Numbered from the stretch's first letter, positions 1 through 9,317 are shown. The stretch: DNA of 64,000 nucleotides from Vreelandella piezotolerans (GCF_012427705.1 NZ_CP048602.1:1178001-1242000); one strand, 5' to 3'. Notes: generated from the sequence alone by a model not told the origin. Made by a program: numbers and translations.

Positions 1-2
1 TA

Positions 3-95
3 CGTCGCGAATTTGGCACGCTGACCGTTCACTTGGAGAACGACGCGGTGTCATTGCAGCCATCGCTTCAGGCGGCGGGTTTTTGGATTGCCTAA
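3..95 (+). CDS. C-terminal end of an unidentified protein (partial)
   Basis: The window opens inside a gene. Frame 3 reads 30 codons without a stop, ending LQAAGFWIA and a TAA at 93-95. The other two plus frames either stop early or give unlikely peptides. A good hairpin terminator follows at once. Too little is present to identify the family. The choice of frame is an inference from the terminator position and the plausible amino acid composition. Confidence 0.45.
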   Translation, partial: RREFGTLTVHLENDAVSLQPSLQAAGFWIA

Positions 96-100
96 ATTAA

Positions 101-124
101 CAAGGCCCGCATTAGCGGGCCTTG
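101..124 (+). terminator. Hairpin terminator after the first partial gene
   Basis: Inverted repeat caaggcccgc / gcgggccttg with a 4-nt loop, lying between the end of the partial plus-strand gene and the convergent end of htpX. It probably serves both directions. Confidence 0.6.
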
Positions 125-150
125 GCATCTTTTATCGCGCGGTTTGTCGC

Positions 151-1056
151 TTACTGACGGTAAGCCGCTTCTTTCAGGGCACGAATACGGTCATCCAGCG
201 GCGGGTGGCTGGCGAAGAGCTGCTCGACCAGCGAGCGGGTCTGGCCTTTGGTGATTGCCATGGCGCGCAGGGTGTCCGGCATTTGGTCGGGCATTTCGGT
301 TTCGGCCTTCAAACGTGCCAGGGCGTTGACCATCGCCCCCGTGCCTGCCAGGCGGGCACCCGCTTCGTCGGCACGGTACTCACGGTAGCGGGAGAACCAG
401 GCCACGATGGCGGAGGCGACGATACCAAAGACGATTTCGGCCACCATCACCACGGCGAAGTAACCCATAAAGCCCAGGCCACCTTCGCCATCGCTGCGGC
501 TTTTCAGGAAGCTATCGACCAAGTGGGCGACGATACGAGCGAAGAACATGACGAAGGTATTCACCACGCCTTGAATCAGCGCTAGTGTCACCATGTCGCC
601 GTTAGCAACGTGGCCAATTTCGTGGGCAAGCACCGCGCGCACCTCCTCTGGGCGCATACGGTTGAGCAAGCCCGCCGATACTGCCACTAGGGCATCGTTT
701 TTATTCCAGCCAGTGGCAAAGGCGTTGGACTGTTGGGCGGGGAAAATGCCCACCTCTGGGGTTTTGATACCCGCTTCACGGGAAAGCTCGGCCACGGTAT
801 CCACCAGCCACTGCTCGGTGGCGTTCGACGGATTTTCGATGATCACCGTGCCGGTCGAGCGTTTCGCCATCCATTTAGAGATGAACAGCGAGACCAGTGA
901 ACCGGCCATACCGAACACAAAGCAGAAGATCAGCAGGCTGGTAAAGTTAATGCCCTGGCTGTTGAGATAGCTCTCAACGCCAAACAGCCTTAGCGTCAGG
1001 CTGGCGACCAGCAACACCGCTAAGTTGGTGGCTAAAAACAGCACGATTCGCATCAT
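151..1056 (-). CDS. htpX: HtpX family membrane zinc metalloprotease
   Basis: 301 residues, the usual length for HtpX, an inner-membrane M48 protease that cleaves misfolded membrane proteins and is induced by envelope stress. Two hydrophobic segments sit at the N-terminus (about residues 5-25 and 35-58). The zinc site HEIGH lies near residue 146 in the context [12 protein letters not shown], and two further hydrophobic stretches follow near residues 160-215. The downstream ExxxAD motif (EYRADEAG) supplies the third zinc ligand. A GGAG Shine-Dalgarno lies 10 nt before the first of two consecutive ATG codons. It is transcribed alone, away from the aminotransferase gene to its right. Confidence 0.95.
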   Translation of the reverse strand: MMRIVLFLATNLAVLLVASLTLRLFGVESYLNSQGINFTSLLIFCFVFGMAGSLVSLFISKWMAKRSTGTVIIENPSNATEQWLVDTVAELSREAGIKTPEVGIFPAQQSNAFATGWNKNDALVAVSAGLLNRMRPEEVRAVLAHEIGHVANGDMVTLALIQGVVNTFVMFFARIVAHLVDSFLKSRSDGEGGLGFMGYFAVVMVAEIVFGIVASAIVAWFSRYREYRADEAGARLAGTGAMVNALARLKAETEMPDQMPDTLRAMAITKGQTRSLVEQLFASHPPLDDRIRALKEAAYRQ

Positions 1057-1154
1057 GGGTGACGATCTCCCTCAAGGTCATAACAAGCGTTAATGGAATG
1101 ATGGCTTAGATACGTGCATTTCATGTCAGTTTCAAGTCGCTGGTAGCGTGTCGA

Positions 1155-2405
1155 TCACGTTTGGCGATAGCGGGACAAGAAATTGGCAAAGCGGTCGAGC
1201 GCGTCGCCGAGCTGGTCGGCCCAGGGCAGCGTCACGATACGCACGTGGTCGGGGGCTGGCCAGTTGAAGGCGGTACCTTGCACCAGCAGTATTTTCTCTT
1301 GCAGAAGCAAATCCAGCACCAGCTGCTGGTCATCTTTGATATTGAACACCTTGGGGTCCAAGCGCGGAAAAGCGTAGAGCGCGCCTTTGGGCGTCACGCA
1401 GGAGACCCCGGGAATCGCGTTGAGCTTCTCGACGGTAATGTCGCGTTGGGCCAGCAATCGCCCGCCCGGCAGAATCAGGTCGTTGATCGACTGATACCCG
1501 CCAAGCGCCGTTTGAATAGCGTGTTGGGCCGGTACATTGGCGCATAGCCGCATCGAGGCCAGCATGGTCAGGCCCTGAATGAAGTCCTTCGCCCGCTGCT
1601 TCGCTAGGGTTCCAGAGATCGTCATCCAGCCAGAGCGAAAGCCGGCGCAGCGGTAACTTTTCGACAGGCCATTCATGGTGATCACGAGCTGGTCATCGTC
1701 GGCTAGTGCGCCAGTGGCGGTGTGCTCGACCCCGTCGTAGAGGATCTTGTCGTAGATCTCATCGGAGAACACCACCAAGTTGTGTTCTTGGGCGATATCG
1801 AGCACTTCCCTGACCACTTCCGGGGGGTAGACCGCCCCGGTGGGGTTATTGGGGTTGATGACCACGATAGCACGGGTGCGGCTGGTGACTTTGGCGCGAA
1901 TATCGGCGATATCCGGTGCCCAGTCGGCCTGCTCGTCGCACAGATAATGCACGCCATGGCCGCCGGAGAGATGAGCGGCTGCCGTCCATAGCGGGTAGTC
2001 GGGCGCGGGAATCAGCACCTCGTCGCCATCATTCAATAGCGCCTGCATGGCCATGACGATTAGCTCGGACACGCCGTTACCAATGTAGATATCTTCGATA
2101 CCCACCCCAGGAATCTGCTTACGCTGACACTCCTGCATGATCGCCTTGCGGGCGGAGTAGAGGCCTTTGGAATCACAGTAGCCCTGGGCGGTGGGCAGGT
2201 TGCGCATCACGTCCTGCAAAATCTCTTCCGGCGCCTCGAAGCCAAACGGTGCCGGGTTGCCAATGTTGAGCTTCAAAATCCGCTGGCCTTCCTCTTCCAG
2301 GCGCTTGGCGTGGTCGAGGACCGGGCCGCGGATGTCGTAGCAAACGTTGTGCAGTTTGTGTGATTTTTTTAGCGTGTGTGATTCTCTAGGCTGGGGCGTG
2401 TCCAT
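1155..2405 (-). CDS. alaA: Glutamate-pyruvate (alanine) aminotransferase, AlaA type
   Basis: 416 residues, class I/II PLP-dependent aminotransferase. It interconverts pyruvate plus glutamate and alanine plus 2-oxoglutarate in the cytoplasm. The N-terminal segment VCYDIRGPVLDHAKRLEEEG and the LNIGNPAPFGF motif are typical of the E. coli AlaA/YfbQ group. The PLP lysine is in NGLSKSYRCAGFRSGW near residue 250, and NPNNPTGAVY is the conserved substrate/cofactor loop. The first ~10 residues extend beyond the usual family start, so a slightly later start is possible. Confidence 0.93.
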   Translation of the reverse strand: MDTPQPRESHTLKKSHKLHNVCYDIRGPVLDHAKRLEEEGQRILKLNIGNPAPFGFEAPEEILQDVMRNLPTAQGYCDSKGLYSARKAIMQECQRKQIPGVGIEDIYIGNGVSELIVMAMQALLNDGDEVLIPAPDYPLWTAAAHLSGGHGVHYLCDEQADWAPDIADIRAKVTSRTRAIVVINPNNPTGAVYPPEVVREVLDIAQEHNLVVFSDEIYDKILYDGVEHTATGALADDDQLVITMNGLSKSYRCAGFRSGWMTISGTLAKQRAKDFIQGLTMLASMRLCANVPAQHAIQTALGGYQSINDLILPGGRLLAQRDITVEKLNAIPGVSCVTPKGALYAFPRLDPKVFNIKDDQQLVLDLLLQEKILLVQGTAFNWPAPDHVRIVTLPWADQLGDALDRFANFLSRYRQT

Positions 2406-2459
2406 GGGGTGCGTTATCCAAAAGTGTCCAGTGCCGTGGAAGTGTCTGTTGTTGGCTTA

Positions 2460-3413
2460 TTATGCGTCGGATAGGGCCGGGCTGTCTTGGTCGTTTTGCT
2501 CGGGCGGCGGCGGAATGTCTGCGGGGGTTTCAAGCGTTACCCGGCCAAGCTTTCCATCGCGTAGCTCATGCAGCAGCACCTCGGCGCCACGGTGAAGATC
2601 CACTTCGCCGCCGGGGCGCAGGCCACCGCGTTTACCGGCAATCTCTTTGAGAATGGCGTGACCATCGAACCCGGCCAGCGCCAGGAAGTCGGGCCTTTTC
2701 GGCCCGTCGGCATCTACGTCATCTGACTCGGGGGCTGCGTAGGTGGGCAGCGCTTTGAGCTTGTAACGGGCGGTGAGCTCGGCGGGGTAGCGTTTGGCGA
2801 GCTCTGCGCAGGCAACGATGGCCACGTCGGTATACTCGATGGCAGTATCGCGAATCGCACCGCTAGCCGCCAAACGGTAGGCGCTCGCTTGGTCTTCGAT
2901 TTTCGGCCACAGCACTCCGGGGGTGTCGATCAGCGCGACACGCCCGTCGATGCGCACTTTTTGCTGGCGCTTGGTGACCGCCGGCTCGTTACCGGTTTTG
3001 GCAATTTTGCGACCGGCCAAGCCGTTGATCAGCGTCGATTTACCGACGTTAGGGATGCCCATCACCATCACGCGTACATCGCGGTCGGCACGCACCGCAC
3101 CGGCCAGCTCGTGGCACAGTTTGGGAATCTTCTTGAGCTCGCGGGTCTGTGTGGTGGTAATCGCCAGAGCGCGGGTGTCTGCCTGGGCATCAAAAAAGGC
3201 CACCCACTCGTCGGTACGAACGGGGTCGGCCAAGTCGGCGCGGGAAAGAATTTTCAGCACCGGCTTATGGCGAGTCAGCTCGGCCAGCATCGGGTTGGCG
3301 CTGGAGTAGGGCAGGCGCGCGTCGAGCACCTCGATGACCACATCGATTTCTGGCAGCGCGTCCTTGATCTGGCGGCGGGCCTTATTCATATGTCCGGGGA
3401 ACCAGCCGAGCAT
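2460..3413 (-). CDS. ylqF: YlqF/RbgA-type circularly permuted ribosome-biogenesis GTPase
   Basis: 317 residues. It starts with the family hallmark MLGWFPGHMNKA. G motifs occur in permuted order: the G4-like SRAD (near residue 56) precedes the P-loop GIPNVGKST (near residue 118) and the G3-like DTPGVLWP (near residue 162). Proteins of this family bind the large ribosomal subunit and act late in 50S assembly. The C-terminal ~40 residues are acidic and proline-rich, and poorly conserved in such proteins. It is separated from msrB by a terminator, so it is probably its own unit. Confidence 0.9.
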   Translation of the reverse strand: MLGWFPGHMNKARRQIKDALPEIDVVIEVLDARLPYSSANPMLAELTRHKPVLKILSRADLADPVRTDEWVAFFDAQADTRALAITTTQTRELKKIPKLCHELAGAVRADRDVRVMVMGIPNVGKSTLINGLAGRKIAKTGNEPAVTKRQQKVRIDGRVALIDTPGVLWPKIEDQASAYRLAASGAIRDTAIEYTDVAIVACAELAKRYPAELTARYKLKALPTYAAPESDDVDADGPKRPDFLALAGFDGHAILKEIAGKRGGLRPGGEVDLHRGAEVLLHELRDGKLGRVTLETPADIPPPPEQNDQDSPALSDA

Positions 3414-3432
3414 GGGGGTCTCCTACAAGCAC

Positions 3433-3470
3433 AAAAAAAGCGGGCGACCATTCTAGCAGATGGTGCCCGC
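3433..3470 (-). terminator. Rho-independent terminator of msrB
   Basis: Read on the minus strand, the arms tggtgcccgc and gcgggcgacca form a stem and are followed by a run of seven T. It lies just after the msrB stop and before the GTPase gene. Confidence 0.85.
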
Positions 3471-3493
3471 CTTGCCGTGCTTCCTTTCAAAGG

Positions 3494-3892
3494 TTACTCG
3501 TCGGGGTGGAACTCCAACGAGACGGAGTTGATACAGTAGCGCAAACCGGTGGTGTCAGGAGGTCCATCCGGAAAGACGTGGCCCAGATGAGCGTCGCAGT
3601 GCGAGCAGACCACTTCGGTGCGAGTCATGCCGTGGGACGTATCGCGGTGCTCCTCGACACAACGAGCCCCCAGTGGGCGATCAAAGCTGGGCCAGCCGCA
3701 GCCCGCATCGAACTTATGCTCATTCTCGAACAGTGGCGCGTGGCAGCAAACGCAGTGGTAAATACCTTGAGCATCGCTTACCTGGTGATCTCCGGTAAAC
3801 GGTCGTTCGGTGCCTTTCTCCCGGGCAACCCGGTACTGCTCGGGCGTGAGCTGCTTGCGCCACTCGTCGGGGGATTTTTCAATTTTCGCCAT
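3494..3892 (-). CDS. msrB: Peptide-methionine (R)-S-oxide reductase
   Basis: 132 residues, full-length MsrB. It reduces the R epimer of methionine sulfoxide in proteins with thioredoxin as electron donor. The two structural zinc-binding CxxC pairs are visible (CVCC near residue 48 and CSHC near residue 97). The catalytic region [11 protein letters not shown] near residue 118 carries the resolving/catalytic cysteine. There is no signal peptide, so it is cytoplasmic. It is monocistronic, with its own terminator. Confidence 0.96.
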   Translation of the reverse strand: MAKIEKSPDEWRKQLTPEQYRVAREKGTERPFTGDHQVSDAQGIYHCVCCHAPLFENEHKFDAGCGWPSFDRPLGARCVEEHRDTSHGMTRTEVVCSHCDAHLGHVFPDGPPDTTGLRYCINSVSLEFHPDE

Positions 3893-4064
3893 GGGAATCT
3901 CCTCTCCCTCTGGTTGCCGTTTATCAGAGGCTGTCTAAGGCGGCTAGCCTATTAGCGTTAGCACGCATCGTAGCGAGTGCGGCAAGGCTAACGACAATGG
4001 GCCGCCTGTCCAAGTTCAGCATGTGCGAAAGTGATAAAATCCGCCAGTCGCTTTCCACACTAAA

Positions 4065-4103
4065 CCGCTGAAGGCTCCTTAAACACCCGCTGAAGGCTCC
4101 TTA
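4065..4103. repeat. 17-bp tandem direct repeat at the ggt stop codon
   Basis: ccgctgaaggctcctta occurs at 4065-4081 and again at 4087-4103, separated by 5 nt. The second copy contains the TAA stop of the gamma-glutamyltransferase gene (minus strand). It looks like a local duplication that left the reading frame intact. Confidence 0.7.
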
Positions 4104-5687
4104 CACGCTAGCCGCTCCCCCGTTGCTGCGCGGGTCGTGGGCGCTCTCGATCAGGCCATTCGGGTGGCGCACGATGCCGCCTGCGTGGCCCATGGTGTCG
4201 CTGAACGCCTCTGGCAGTACCTCTACGTCGTGGCCTGCGGTGGCAAGTTCGGCCACTAAGCGGTCATCAAAGCGCTCTTCTAATTTCAGGTTAGTGCTGG
4301 ACTCTCCCCAGGTGCGCCCCAATAGCCAGCGCGGTGCGGTGACGGCTTGCTGCAGTGGCATGCCGTGCAGCGCGTAGCGGGAGAACACGGCGGCTTGAGT
4401 TTGCGGCTGGCCTTCGCCGCCCATGGTGCCGTACACCATCGTGCGCCCATCGTTGAACAGTGCCAGCGCGGGGTTGAGCGTGTGGAAGGGTTTGCGGCCA
4501 GGGGCTAAACCGCGTAAATCGTCAGGGTCGAGCGAGAAGCTAATGCCGCGGTTTTGCCACAGCACGCCGCTCTCAGGCAGTACCACGCCGCTGCCAAACT
4601 CCCAGTAGATGCTCTGAATAAAGCTCACCGAGCGGCCTTCGCTGTCGACGGTGCCCATCCAAATAGTATCGCCGGGCGCAGGTTCGTGAGGCCAAGGTAG
4701 CGCCTGGTTAGGATTAATCTCGGCAGCTTCTGCACCAATGCGCTCTTCGCTGAGAAGCTCCTGTAGCGGCGTGGGAACTCGGTGTGGGTCTGTAACGTAG
4801 CGGTCGCGCAGCATAAAGGCGCGTTTGGTGGCTTCAATTAACCCGTGCAGGTGGTCAAAGCCATTGGGCTCGGCGGCTTTAACGCGCTCGTAAATGCCCA
4901 AAATCATCAGCGATGCCATGCCTTGAGTAGGCGCGGGCAGGTTATACAGTGTTGCGTCGTTGAGGCGCACGTGCAGCGGTGTGACTTGCTGAGCGCGGTA
5001 AGCGTGAAAATCGGCTAAGCGTAGTGGGCTGCCGAGTGCCTCCAGATCCTTCGCCATGCTGGCGGCGAGTTCACCCCGGTAGAAGTCTTCCAGCCCGGCG
5101 CTGGCGAGGCGTTTCAACGTCTTCGCCAGGCGGGGCTGGCGCAGGCGCTCGCCTTCGCGGGGGACTTGACCGTCAAGCAGCAGGGCATCGCTGAAGCCGG
5201 GGCTTTGGCGCAAGCGCTCCAGGTGTTTGGCGGTGAGCGTTTCCTGGCTTTGCGAAACGGCCACCCCTTCATCGGCGTGACGAATGGCGTCGGCCAGCAG
5301 CGTGGTCAGCGGCAGCGCGTTACCCCAACCCGCCGCCACATTGAGCGCTTCCTGCCAGCCACTAATCGTGCCTGCCATGGTAAGCGCGGCTTTTGGGCCG
5401 CGTTCAGGGATGTGCGATTCCCCGGCGTAAAAATCGCCGTTGGCGAGTTGTGCAGCGGGGCCGCAAGCGTCGATGGCCACTGGCGATTTGCCGGGCTCGT
5501 GAATCAACCAAAAACCGTCGCCCCCCAGGGCGTTCATGTGTGGGTAGACCACGGCGATGGCCGCTGCTGCTGCGACCATGGCTTCGACAGCGTTGCCACC
5601 CTGTTTCAAAACATCGCGACCGGCGCTGGCGGCCAAGTGGTGTGACGCGACACAGCTGCCGCCGTAACTACGTTGGGTGTGGAGCAT
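4101..5687 (-). CDS. Gamma-glutamyltransferase family protein
   Basis: 528 residues of the Ntn-hydrolase gamma-glutamyltranspeptidase family, which cleaves or transfers gamma-glutamyl groups. N-terminal motifs include GGNAVEAMVAA and NALGGDGFWLIHE. The probable autoprocessing nucleophile is the Thr in GDTIWMGTVD near residue 340, where classical enzymes have TTHxSVVD. The glycine-rich MVYGTMGGEGQPQTQ matches the oxyanion region. There is no signal peptide, so unlike the periplasmic E. coli enzyme it is predicted to be cytoplasmic. It lies 27 nt downstream of the TRAP transporter operon in the same direction, which suggests that the imported substrate is processed by this enzyme. Confidence 0.85.
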   Translation of the reverse strand: MLHTQRSYGGSCVASHHLAASAGRDVLKQGGNAVEAMVAAAAAIAVVYPHMNALGGDGFWLIHEPGKSPVAIDACGPAAQLANGDFYAGESHIPERGPKAALTMAGTISGWQEALNVAAGWGNALPLTTLLADAIRHADEGVAVSQSQETLTAKHLERLRQSPGFSDALLLDGQVPREGERLRQPRLAKTLKRLASAGLEDFYRGELAASMAKDLEALGSPLRLADFHAYRAQQVTPLHVRLNDATLYNLPAPTQGMASLMILGIYERVKAAEPNGFDHLHGLIEATKRAFMLRDRYVTDPHRVPTPLQELLSEERIGAEAAEINPNQALPWPHEPAPGDTIWMGTVDSEGRSVSFIQSIYWEFGSGVVLPESGVLWQNRGISFSLDPDDLRGLAPGRKPFHTLNPALALFNDGRTMVYGTMGGEGQPQTQAAVFSRYALHGMPLQQAVTAPRWLLGRTWGESSTNLKLEERFDDRLVAELATAGHDVEVLPEAFSDTMGHAGGIVRHPNGLIESAHDPRSNGGAASV

Positions 5688-5714
5688 TGAAGAGTCCTTT
5701 GTTATTAGTTGTGG

Positions 5715-7040
5715 TTACCAGCCAATGGCATCGGGTAGCCACGTGGCTATGCTTGGGAACATAAACACTAGCGCCACGGCTAAAAATTGCAGCCCGATAA
5801 AGGGTAGCGCCCCTTTGTAGATATCCAGTGTGGTCACCTCTTTGGGCGCGACGCCTTTCAAGAAAAATAGCGACCAGCCAAAGGGCGGGGTAAGAAACGA
5901 TGTTTGCAGCACCAGTCCCACTAAAATACCCAGCCACACCATATCCACGCCCATCTGTATAAAGAAGGGCAAAAAGAGCGGTAGAGCAATATAGCTAATT
6001 TCGATCCATTCCAAGAAGAAACCCAGCACGAACATCAGTAGTAGCATGAACAGCAGTGCGCCAAACTCGCCACCGGGCACCCAGTCAAACATGCGTTCTA
6101 CCAAGTGTTCGCCCCCCAGCCCGCGGAAGGCAAGGCCAAAGACCTGCGCGCTGATTAAAATAAAAAAGACCATGGCGGAGATCACTAGCGTGGCTTTGGC
6201 CACGTCGCTTAATAGCGATATGGTCAACCGTCCCGAGCAGGCAACGAACACCAACGCCCCCAGCGCGCCCATGGCGGCGGCTTCCGTGGGAGCCGCAATG
6301 CCGCCAATAATGGAGCCGAGTACTGCAAACACCAGACCCACGGGTGGACCCACTACCGTCATCACCTTGTACAGTAACTGCCTTTTGCTAAGCTCAGCGC
6401 GCTCTTCTGCCGGGATGGGGGGCATCATGCCGGGATAAAGCTGTGCCACCACTAAAATCGCCACGATGTAGATACCCGCTAGCGCTAACCCGGGGACCAT
6501 GGCAGCGGCGAACATCGTGCCCACCGATTCACCCAGGATTTCGGCCAATAGAATGAGTACCAAGCTAGGCGGAATGATTTGGCCCAATGTGCCTGAGGCG
6601 CAAATCATGCCGGTGGCCAAGGTTTTGGGGTAGCCTCTGCGAAGCAGGGTGGGCAGTGTCAGCAGGCCCAGGGTGACGATAGTCGCGCCCACGATACCGG
6701 TAGCGGCTCCTAACAGCACGCCAACGAAAATAATCGCCACGCCCATCCCGCCGGAAAGCCCGCCGAACAAGTGGCCAATCACATCGATCAGCTCTTCGGC
6801 TAGCTTCGATTTCTCCAGCATGACGCCCATGAACACGAACAGGGGTATCGCCATGAAGGTGTAGTTGGTCACCACGCCGTAAATGCGCGAGGGCAGCAGG
6901 TTAAATAGCACAGGGCCAAAGCCGAGATAGCCAAATACAAAAGCCGTGACGGCAATACTGATCGCTACCGGAATGCCGATTAACAGCAGTACAAAAAAGG
7001 CGACGATCATGCCGATCGCGAGCCACTCATTAGGAGACAT
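5715..7040 (-). CDS. dctM: TRAP transporter large permease, DctM type
   Basis: 441 residues, almost entirely hydrophobic, with about 12 membrane segments as expected for the ion-coupled large TRAP subunit. Family features include the segment FVFMGVMLEKS near residue 70 and the PPSLVLI motif. It begins 3 nt after the end of the small subunit, in the order P-Q-M, so the three are co-transcribed. The substrate is unknown. The binding protein resembles the group that imports 2-oxo acids and related organic acids, which is only suggestive. Confidence 0.93.
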   Translation of the reverse strand: MSPNEWLAIGMIVAFFVLLLIGIPVAISIAVTAFVFGYLGFGPVLFNLLPSRIYGVVTNYTFMAIPLFVFMGVMLEKSKLAEELIDVIGHLFGGLSGGMGVAIIFVGVLLGAATGIVGATIVTLGLLTLPTLLRRGYPKTLATGMICASGTLGQIIPPSLVLILLAEILGESVGTMFAAAMVPGLALAGIYIVAILVVAQLYPGMMPPIPAEERAELSKRQLLYKVMTVVGPPVGLVFAVLGSIIGGIAAPTEAAAMGALGALVFVACSGRLTISLLSDVAKATLVISAMVFFILISAQVFGLAFRGLGGEHLVERMFDWVPGGEFGALLFMLLLMFVLGFFLEWIEISYIALPLFLPFFIQMGVDMVWLGILVGLVLQTSFLTPPFGWSLFFLKGVAPKEVTTLDIYKGALPFIGLQFLAVALVFMFPSIATWLPDAIGW

Positions 7041-7043
7041 GCG

Positions 7044-7553
7044 TTATTCACCTCGGTTTGGTAGAGCAAACCCTTGGCGCAGCGCATGGGCCAAGCCCTG
7101 AAGCGCCAATAAAAGAAACCCGAAGGGGATAAGAGCTTTGAGCACCCAGCGCAGCGGCAGGCCGCCTGGGTTGGGAGAGGCCTCGTTCCGAAGATAGGAC
7201 TGCTCGACCCAGGGCAGCGTTAACCAGGCGATATAGAGCCCCATGGCCAGCAGCAGCAAGCCGCCAATCACTTCGATCACCCGCTGTAAGGCTTCCGGAA
7301 AGCGCTCGTAAAACACATCGACCCGCACCTGTTCGCCCATGAACAAAAGGTACGACATACCGAATAGCGCAATGGGGGAGATCAAGTGCCACTGCAACTC
7401 TTGTAGCCACACGGCGCCAATGCTGAACAGGTAGCGCATCACCACATCGCCTGCGACTAGGGCCACCAGTACCACGCAGATCCAAGCGGCGATCCAGCCA
7501 AATAGCCGGACCACCGCCTCGATCCCGTGGACAACGCGTTCCACGGTTTGCAT
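7044..7553 (-). CDS. dctQ: TRAP transporter small permease, DctQ type
   Basis: 169 residues with four hydrophobic segments (about residues 18-40, 55-75, 90-110 and 130-150), the standard topology of the small TRAP subunit that bridges the large permease and the binding protein. An ATG at 7553 follows one nucleotide after the dctP stop with a GGGGTG box just upstream, so I prefer it to an upstream TTG that would overlap dctP. Confidence 0.88.
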   Translation of the reverse strand: MQTVERVVHGIEAVVRLFGWIAAWICVVLVALVAGDVVMRYLFSIGAVWLQELQWHLISPIALFGMSYLLFMGEQVRVDVFYERFPEALQRVIEVIGGLLLLAMGLYIAWLTLPWVEQSYLRNEASPNPGGLPLRWVLKALIPFGFLLLALQGLAHALRQGFALPNRGE

Positions 7554-7554
7554 A

Positions 7555-8658
7555 TCACACCCCAATGATGTCGTTTAACCAAGCGCGTTCGCTGGCGCCT
7601 GCCCAGCGGTCATGGTTGGCCTTGAAGGCCATGTAGCTGTCGTGGACTTTGCGCACCATTGGGTCGGCGTTGGCTTCGGTGGCCAGCGTATCCATGGTGG
7701 CTTCGCGCAGGGCATTCACTACGGGGTCGGGCAGCATGCTGGCGGTGACGCCGTGGTTATCGACCAGGTCGGTCATCGCTTCGCCGTTCACCGCTTCGGA
7801 CCAGGTGACACTCTCAAGACATGCGGCCATGCAGGCGCTCTTCACGATCATCTTCAGGTCTTCCGGCAGTTCGTCCCAGTGCTGCTTGGAAATGAGCAGC
7901 TCGCCGGTAGTAGAGGGTTCATGCCAGCCCGTGGTGTGATAGAACTTGGCCGCGTTTTGCAGCCCCATGCGGCGGTCTTGATACGGGCCAACGAACTCAG
8001 CGGCGTCGATCACGCCACGCTCTAGCGCCGGGAAAATTTCACCGCCGGGCAGTACACGGGCATCGACGCCCAGTGCCGAGTAGACTTTGCCTGCAAGGCC
8101 GGGCACGCGCATGCGTAAACCGTTGAGTTGTCCGATATCCTCGATGGGCTCGCGGAACCAGCCAGTCATCTGCACGCCAGTGTTGTTGAGCGGTAGGGCG
8201 ACCATGCCGTAAGGAGCATAGACCTCTTCCCACAGTTCTAAGCCGCCGCCGTGGTAGAGCCATGCCATATGCCCCATGAAGCTCATGCCGAAGGGCACGG
8301 TGGTGAAGTATTGAGCGGCAAAGGTGGTGCCCGACCAGAAGTAGCTGTTGGCTGCGTTCATTTGGATGGTGCCGCTCTGCACGGCTTCGAACCCTTCCAG
8401 TGCAGGAATCAATTCACCCGCTGCGAAGTGCTGGATGTTCAAACGCCCGCCGGACATCGCGTTGATCTTGGCAATCACATCGGTAGGGCTGCCGGGGCCT
8501 TCGACATAGAAGGGCGAGCCGGGGCTGTAAGCGTTGGTCATGCGCCAGTTGAAGCGCTCGGAGGATTGAGCGCTTGCCACACTAGGTGCGCCAAGCACTA
8601 AGCCAGCCGTGGAGGTCAGTGCAGCGGTGGTAAGAAACTTGCGACGAGTAAAAGACAT
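7555..8658 (-). CDS. dctP: TRAP transporter periplasmic substrate-binding protein (Tat-exported)
   Basis: 367 residues from the ATG at 8658, chosen because gaggtgcc stands just before it. The N-terminus SFTRRKFLTTAALTSTAG is a twin-arginine (Tat) signal followed by a hydrophobic stretch and an ASA-type cleavage site near residue 30. The mature part carries typical DctP motifs such as RMRVPGLAGKVYSALG and a DAAEFVGPYQD loop. A binding protein exported folded through Tat is a feature of a subset of TRAP systems. It is the first gene of dctPQM with the gamma-glutamyltransferase gene behind. Confidence 0.92.
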   Translation of the reverse strand: MSFTRRKFLTTAALTSTAGLVLGAPSVASAQSSERFNWRMTNAYSPGSPFYVEGPGSPTDVIAKINAMSGGRLNIQHFAAGELIPALEGFEAVQSGTIQMNAANSYFWSGTTFAAQYFTTVPFGMSFMGHMAWLYHGGGLELWEEVYAPYGMVALPLNNTGVQMTGWFREPIEDIGQLNGLRMRVPGLAGKVYSALGVDARVLPGGEIFPALERGVIDAAEFVGPYQDRRMGLQNAAKFYHTTGWHEPSTTGELLISKQHWDELPEDLKMIVKSACMAACLESVTWSEAVNGEAMTDLVDNHGVTASMLPDPVVNALREATMDTLATEANADPMVRKVHDSYMAFKANHDRWAGASERAWLNDIIGV

Positions 8659-8963
8659 AAGGCACCTCAAGCAGTCGGGAAGCGAAGAGTCGTGGAGCAG
8701 TTACGTCGTTGGATCGTTAATGAGACTGCAAGGGGTGTGCCAAAAAATCGATTTTATTGTAAATGAAAGATTTTTAGCGGTTTGTCGTTACTGTCAGAGA
8801 ACAGGAGGGCTACACGGTCGATGAACTCAGTAGCGGCAAGTGCACCGATGTGATGCGTATGCGCGCTGTAAACACTCTGTTAGGCACTACAATTGCGCAG
8901 CGTTTGTTTTGAGCCACCTTACTGCCTCATGAACCATCAATTAATGTTTTGATATCAGAGTGC
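8659..8963. other. Intergenic region between dctP and the tRNA array
   Basis: About 300 nt without a supportable ORF. It must contain the dctP promoter (minus strand), and its right edge leads into the tRNA promoter. An AT-rich patch near 8735-8790 is the likeliest place for the dctP control elements, but I cannot point to a specific operator. Confidence 0.4.
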
Positions 8964-8993
8964 TTGACACTCGACCCTCGTCCTGAGTAATAT
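8964..8993 (+). promoter_or_regulatory. Sigma-70 promoter of the tRNA array
   Basis: TTGACA at 8964-8969, an 18-nt spacer and TAATAT at 8988-8993, followed by a GC-rich discriminator (acgcgcc) as is usual for stringently controlled stable-RNA genes. It lies 29 nt before the first tRNA. Confidence 0.8.
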
Positions 8994-9021
8994 ACGCGCC
9001 ACCTCGACGAGGCAATGAAAC

Positions 9022-9097
9022 GTCCCATTCGTCTAGTGGTCTAGGACACCGCCCTTTCACGGCGGGAACAGGGGTTCGAACCCCCTATGGGACGCCA
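9022..9097 (+). tRNA. tRNA-Glu(TTC), copy 1
   Basis: 76 nt including an encoded CCA. The acceptor arm gtcccat pairs with atgggac, the anticodon loop is ctttcac (anticodon TTC), and the T-arm ggttcgaacc is intact. First of three near-identical Glu copies alternating with Gly genes. Confidence 0.97.
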
Positions 9098-9122
9098 ATT
9101 AAGTCGTTCAGGTATCGGAGTT

Positions 9123-9197
9123 GCGGGAATAGCTCAGTGGTAGAGCATCGCCTTGCCAAGGCGAGGGTCGAGAGTTCGAATCTCTTTTCCCGCTCCA
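9123..9197 (+). tRNA. tRNA-Gly(GCC), copy 1
   Basis: 75 nt including CCA. The acceptor gcgggaa pairs with ttcccgc, the anticodon loop is ttgccaa (GCC), and the T-arm gagttcgaatctc is intact. Confidence 0.97.
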
Positions 9198-9201
9198 GTA
9201 C

Positions 9202-9277
9202 GTCCCATTCGTCTAGTGGTCCAGGACACCGCCCTTTCACGGCGGGAACAGGGGTTCGAACCCCCTATGGGACGCCA
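9202..9277 (+). tRNA. tRNA-Glu(TTC), copy 2
   Basis: Same sequence as copy 1 except for a single T-to-C change in the D-arm/loop region (gtggtccagg instead of gtggtctagg). Encoded CCA at 9275-9277. Confidence 0.97.
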
Positions 9278-9317
9278 ATCCGATAGCAGAAATGCTAATA
9301 GTGAGACAGCCTGTTTA

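Noticed and set aside
2889..3539. Plus-strand ORF opposite the YlqF-type GTPase
   Set aside because: Shadow ORF. The GTPase motifs on the minus strand are unambiguous.
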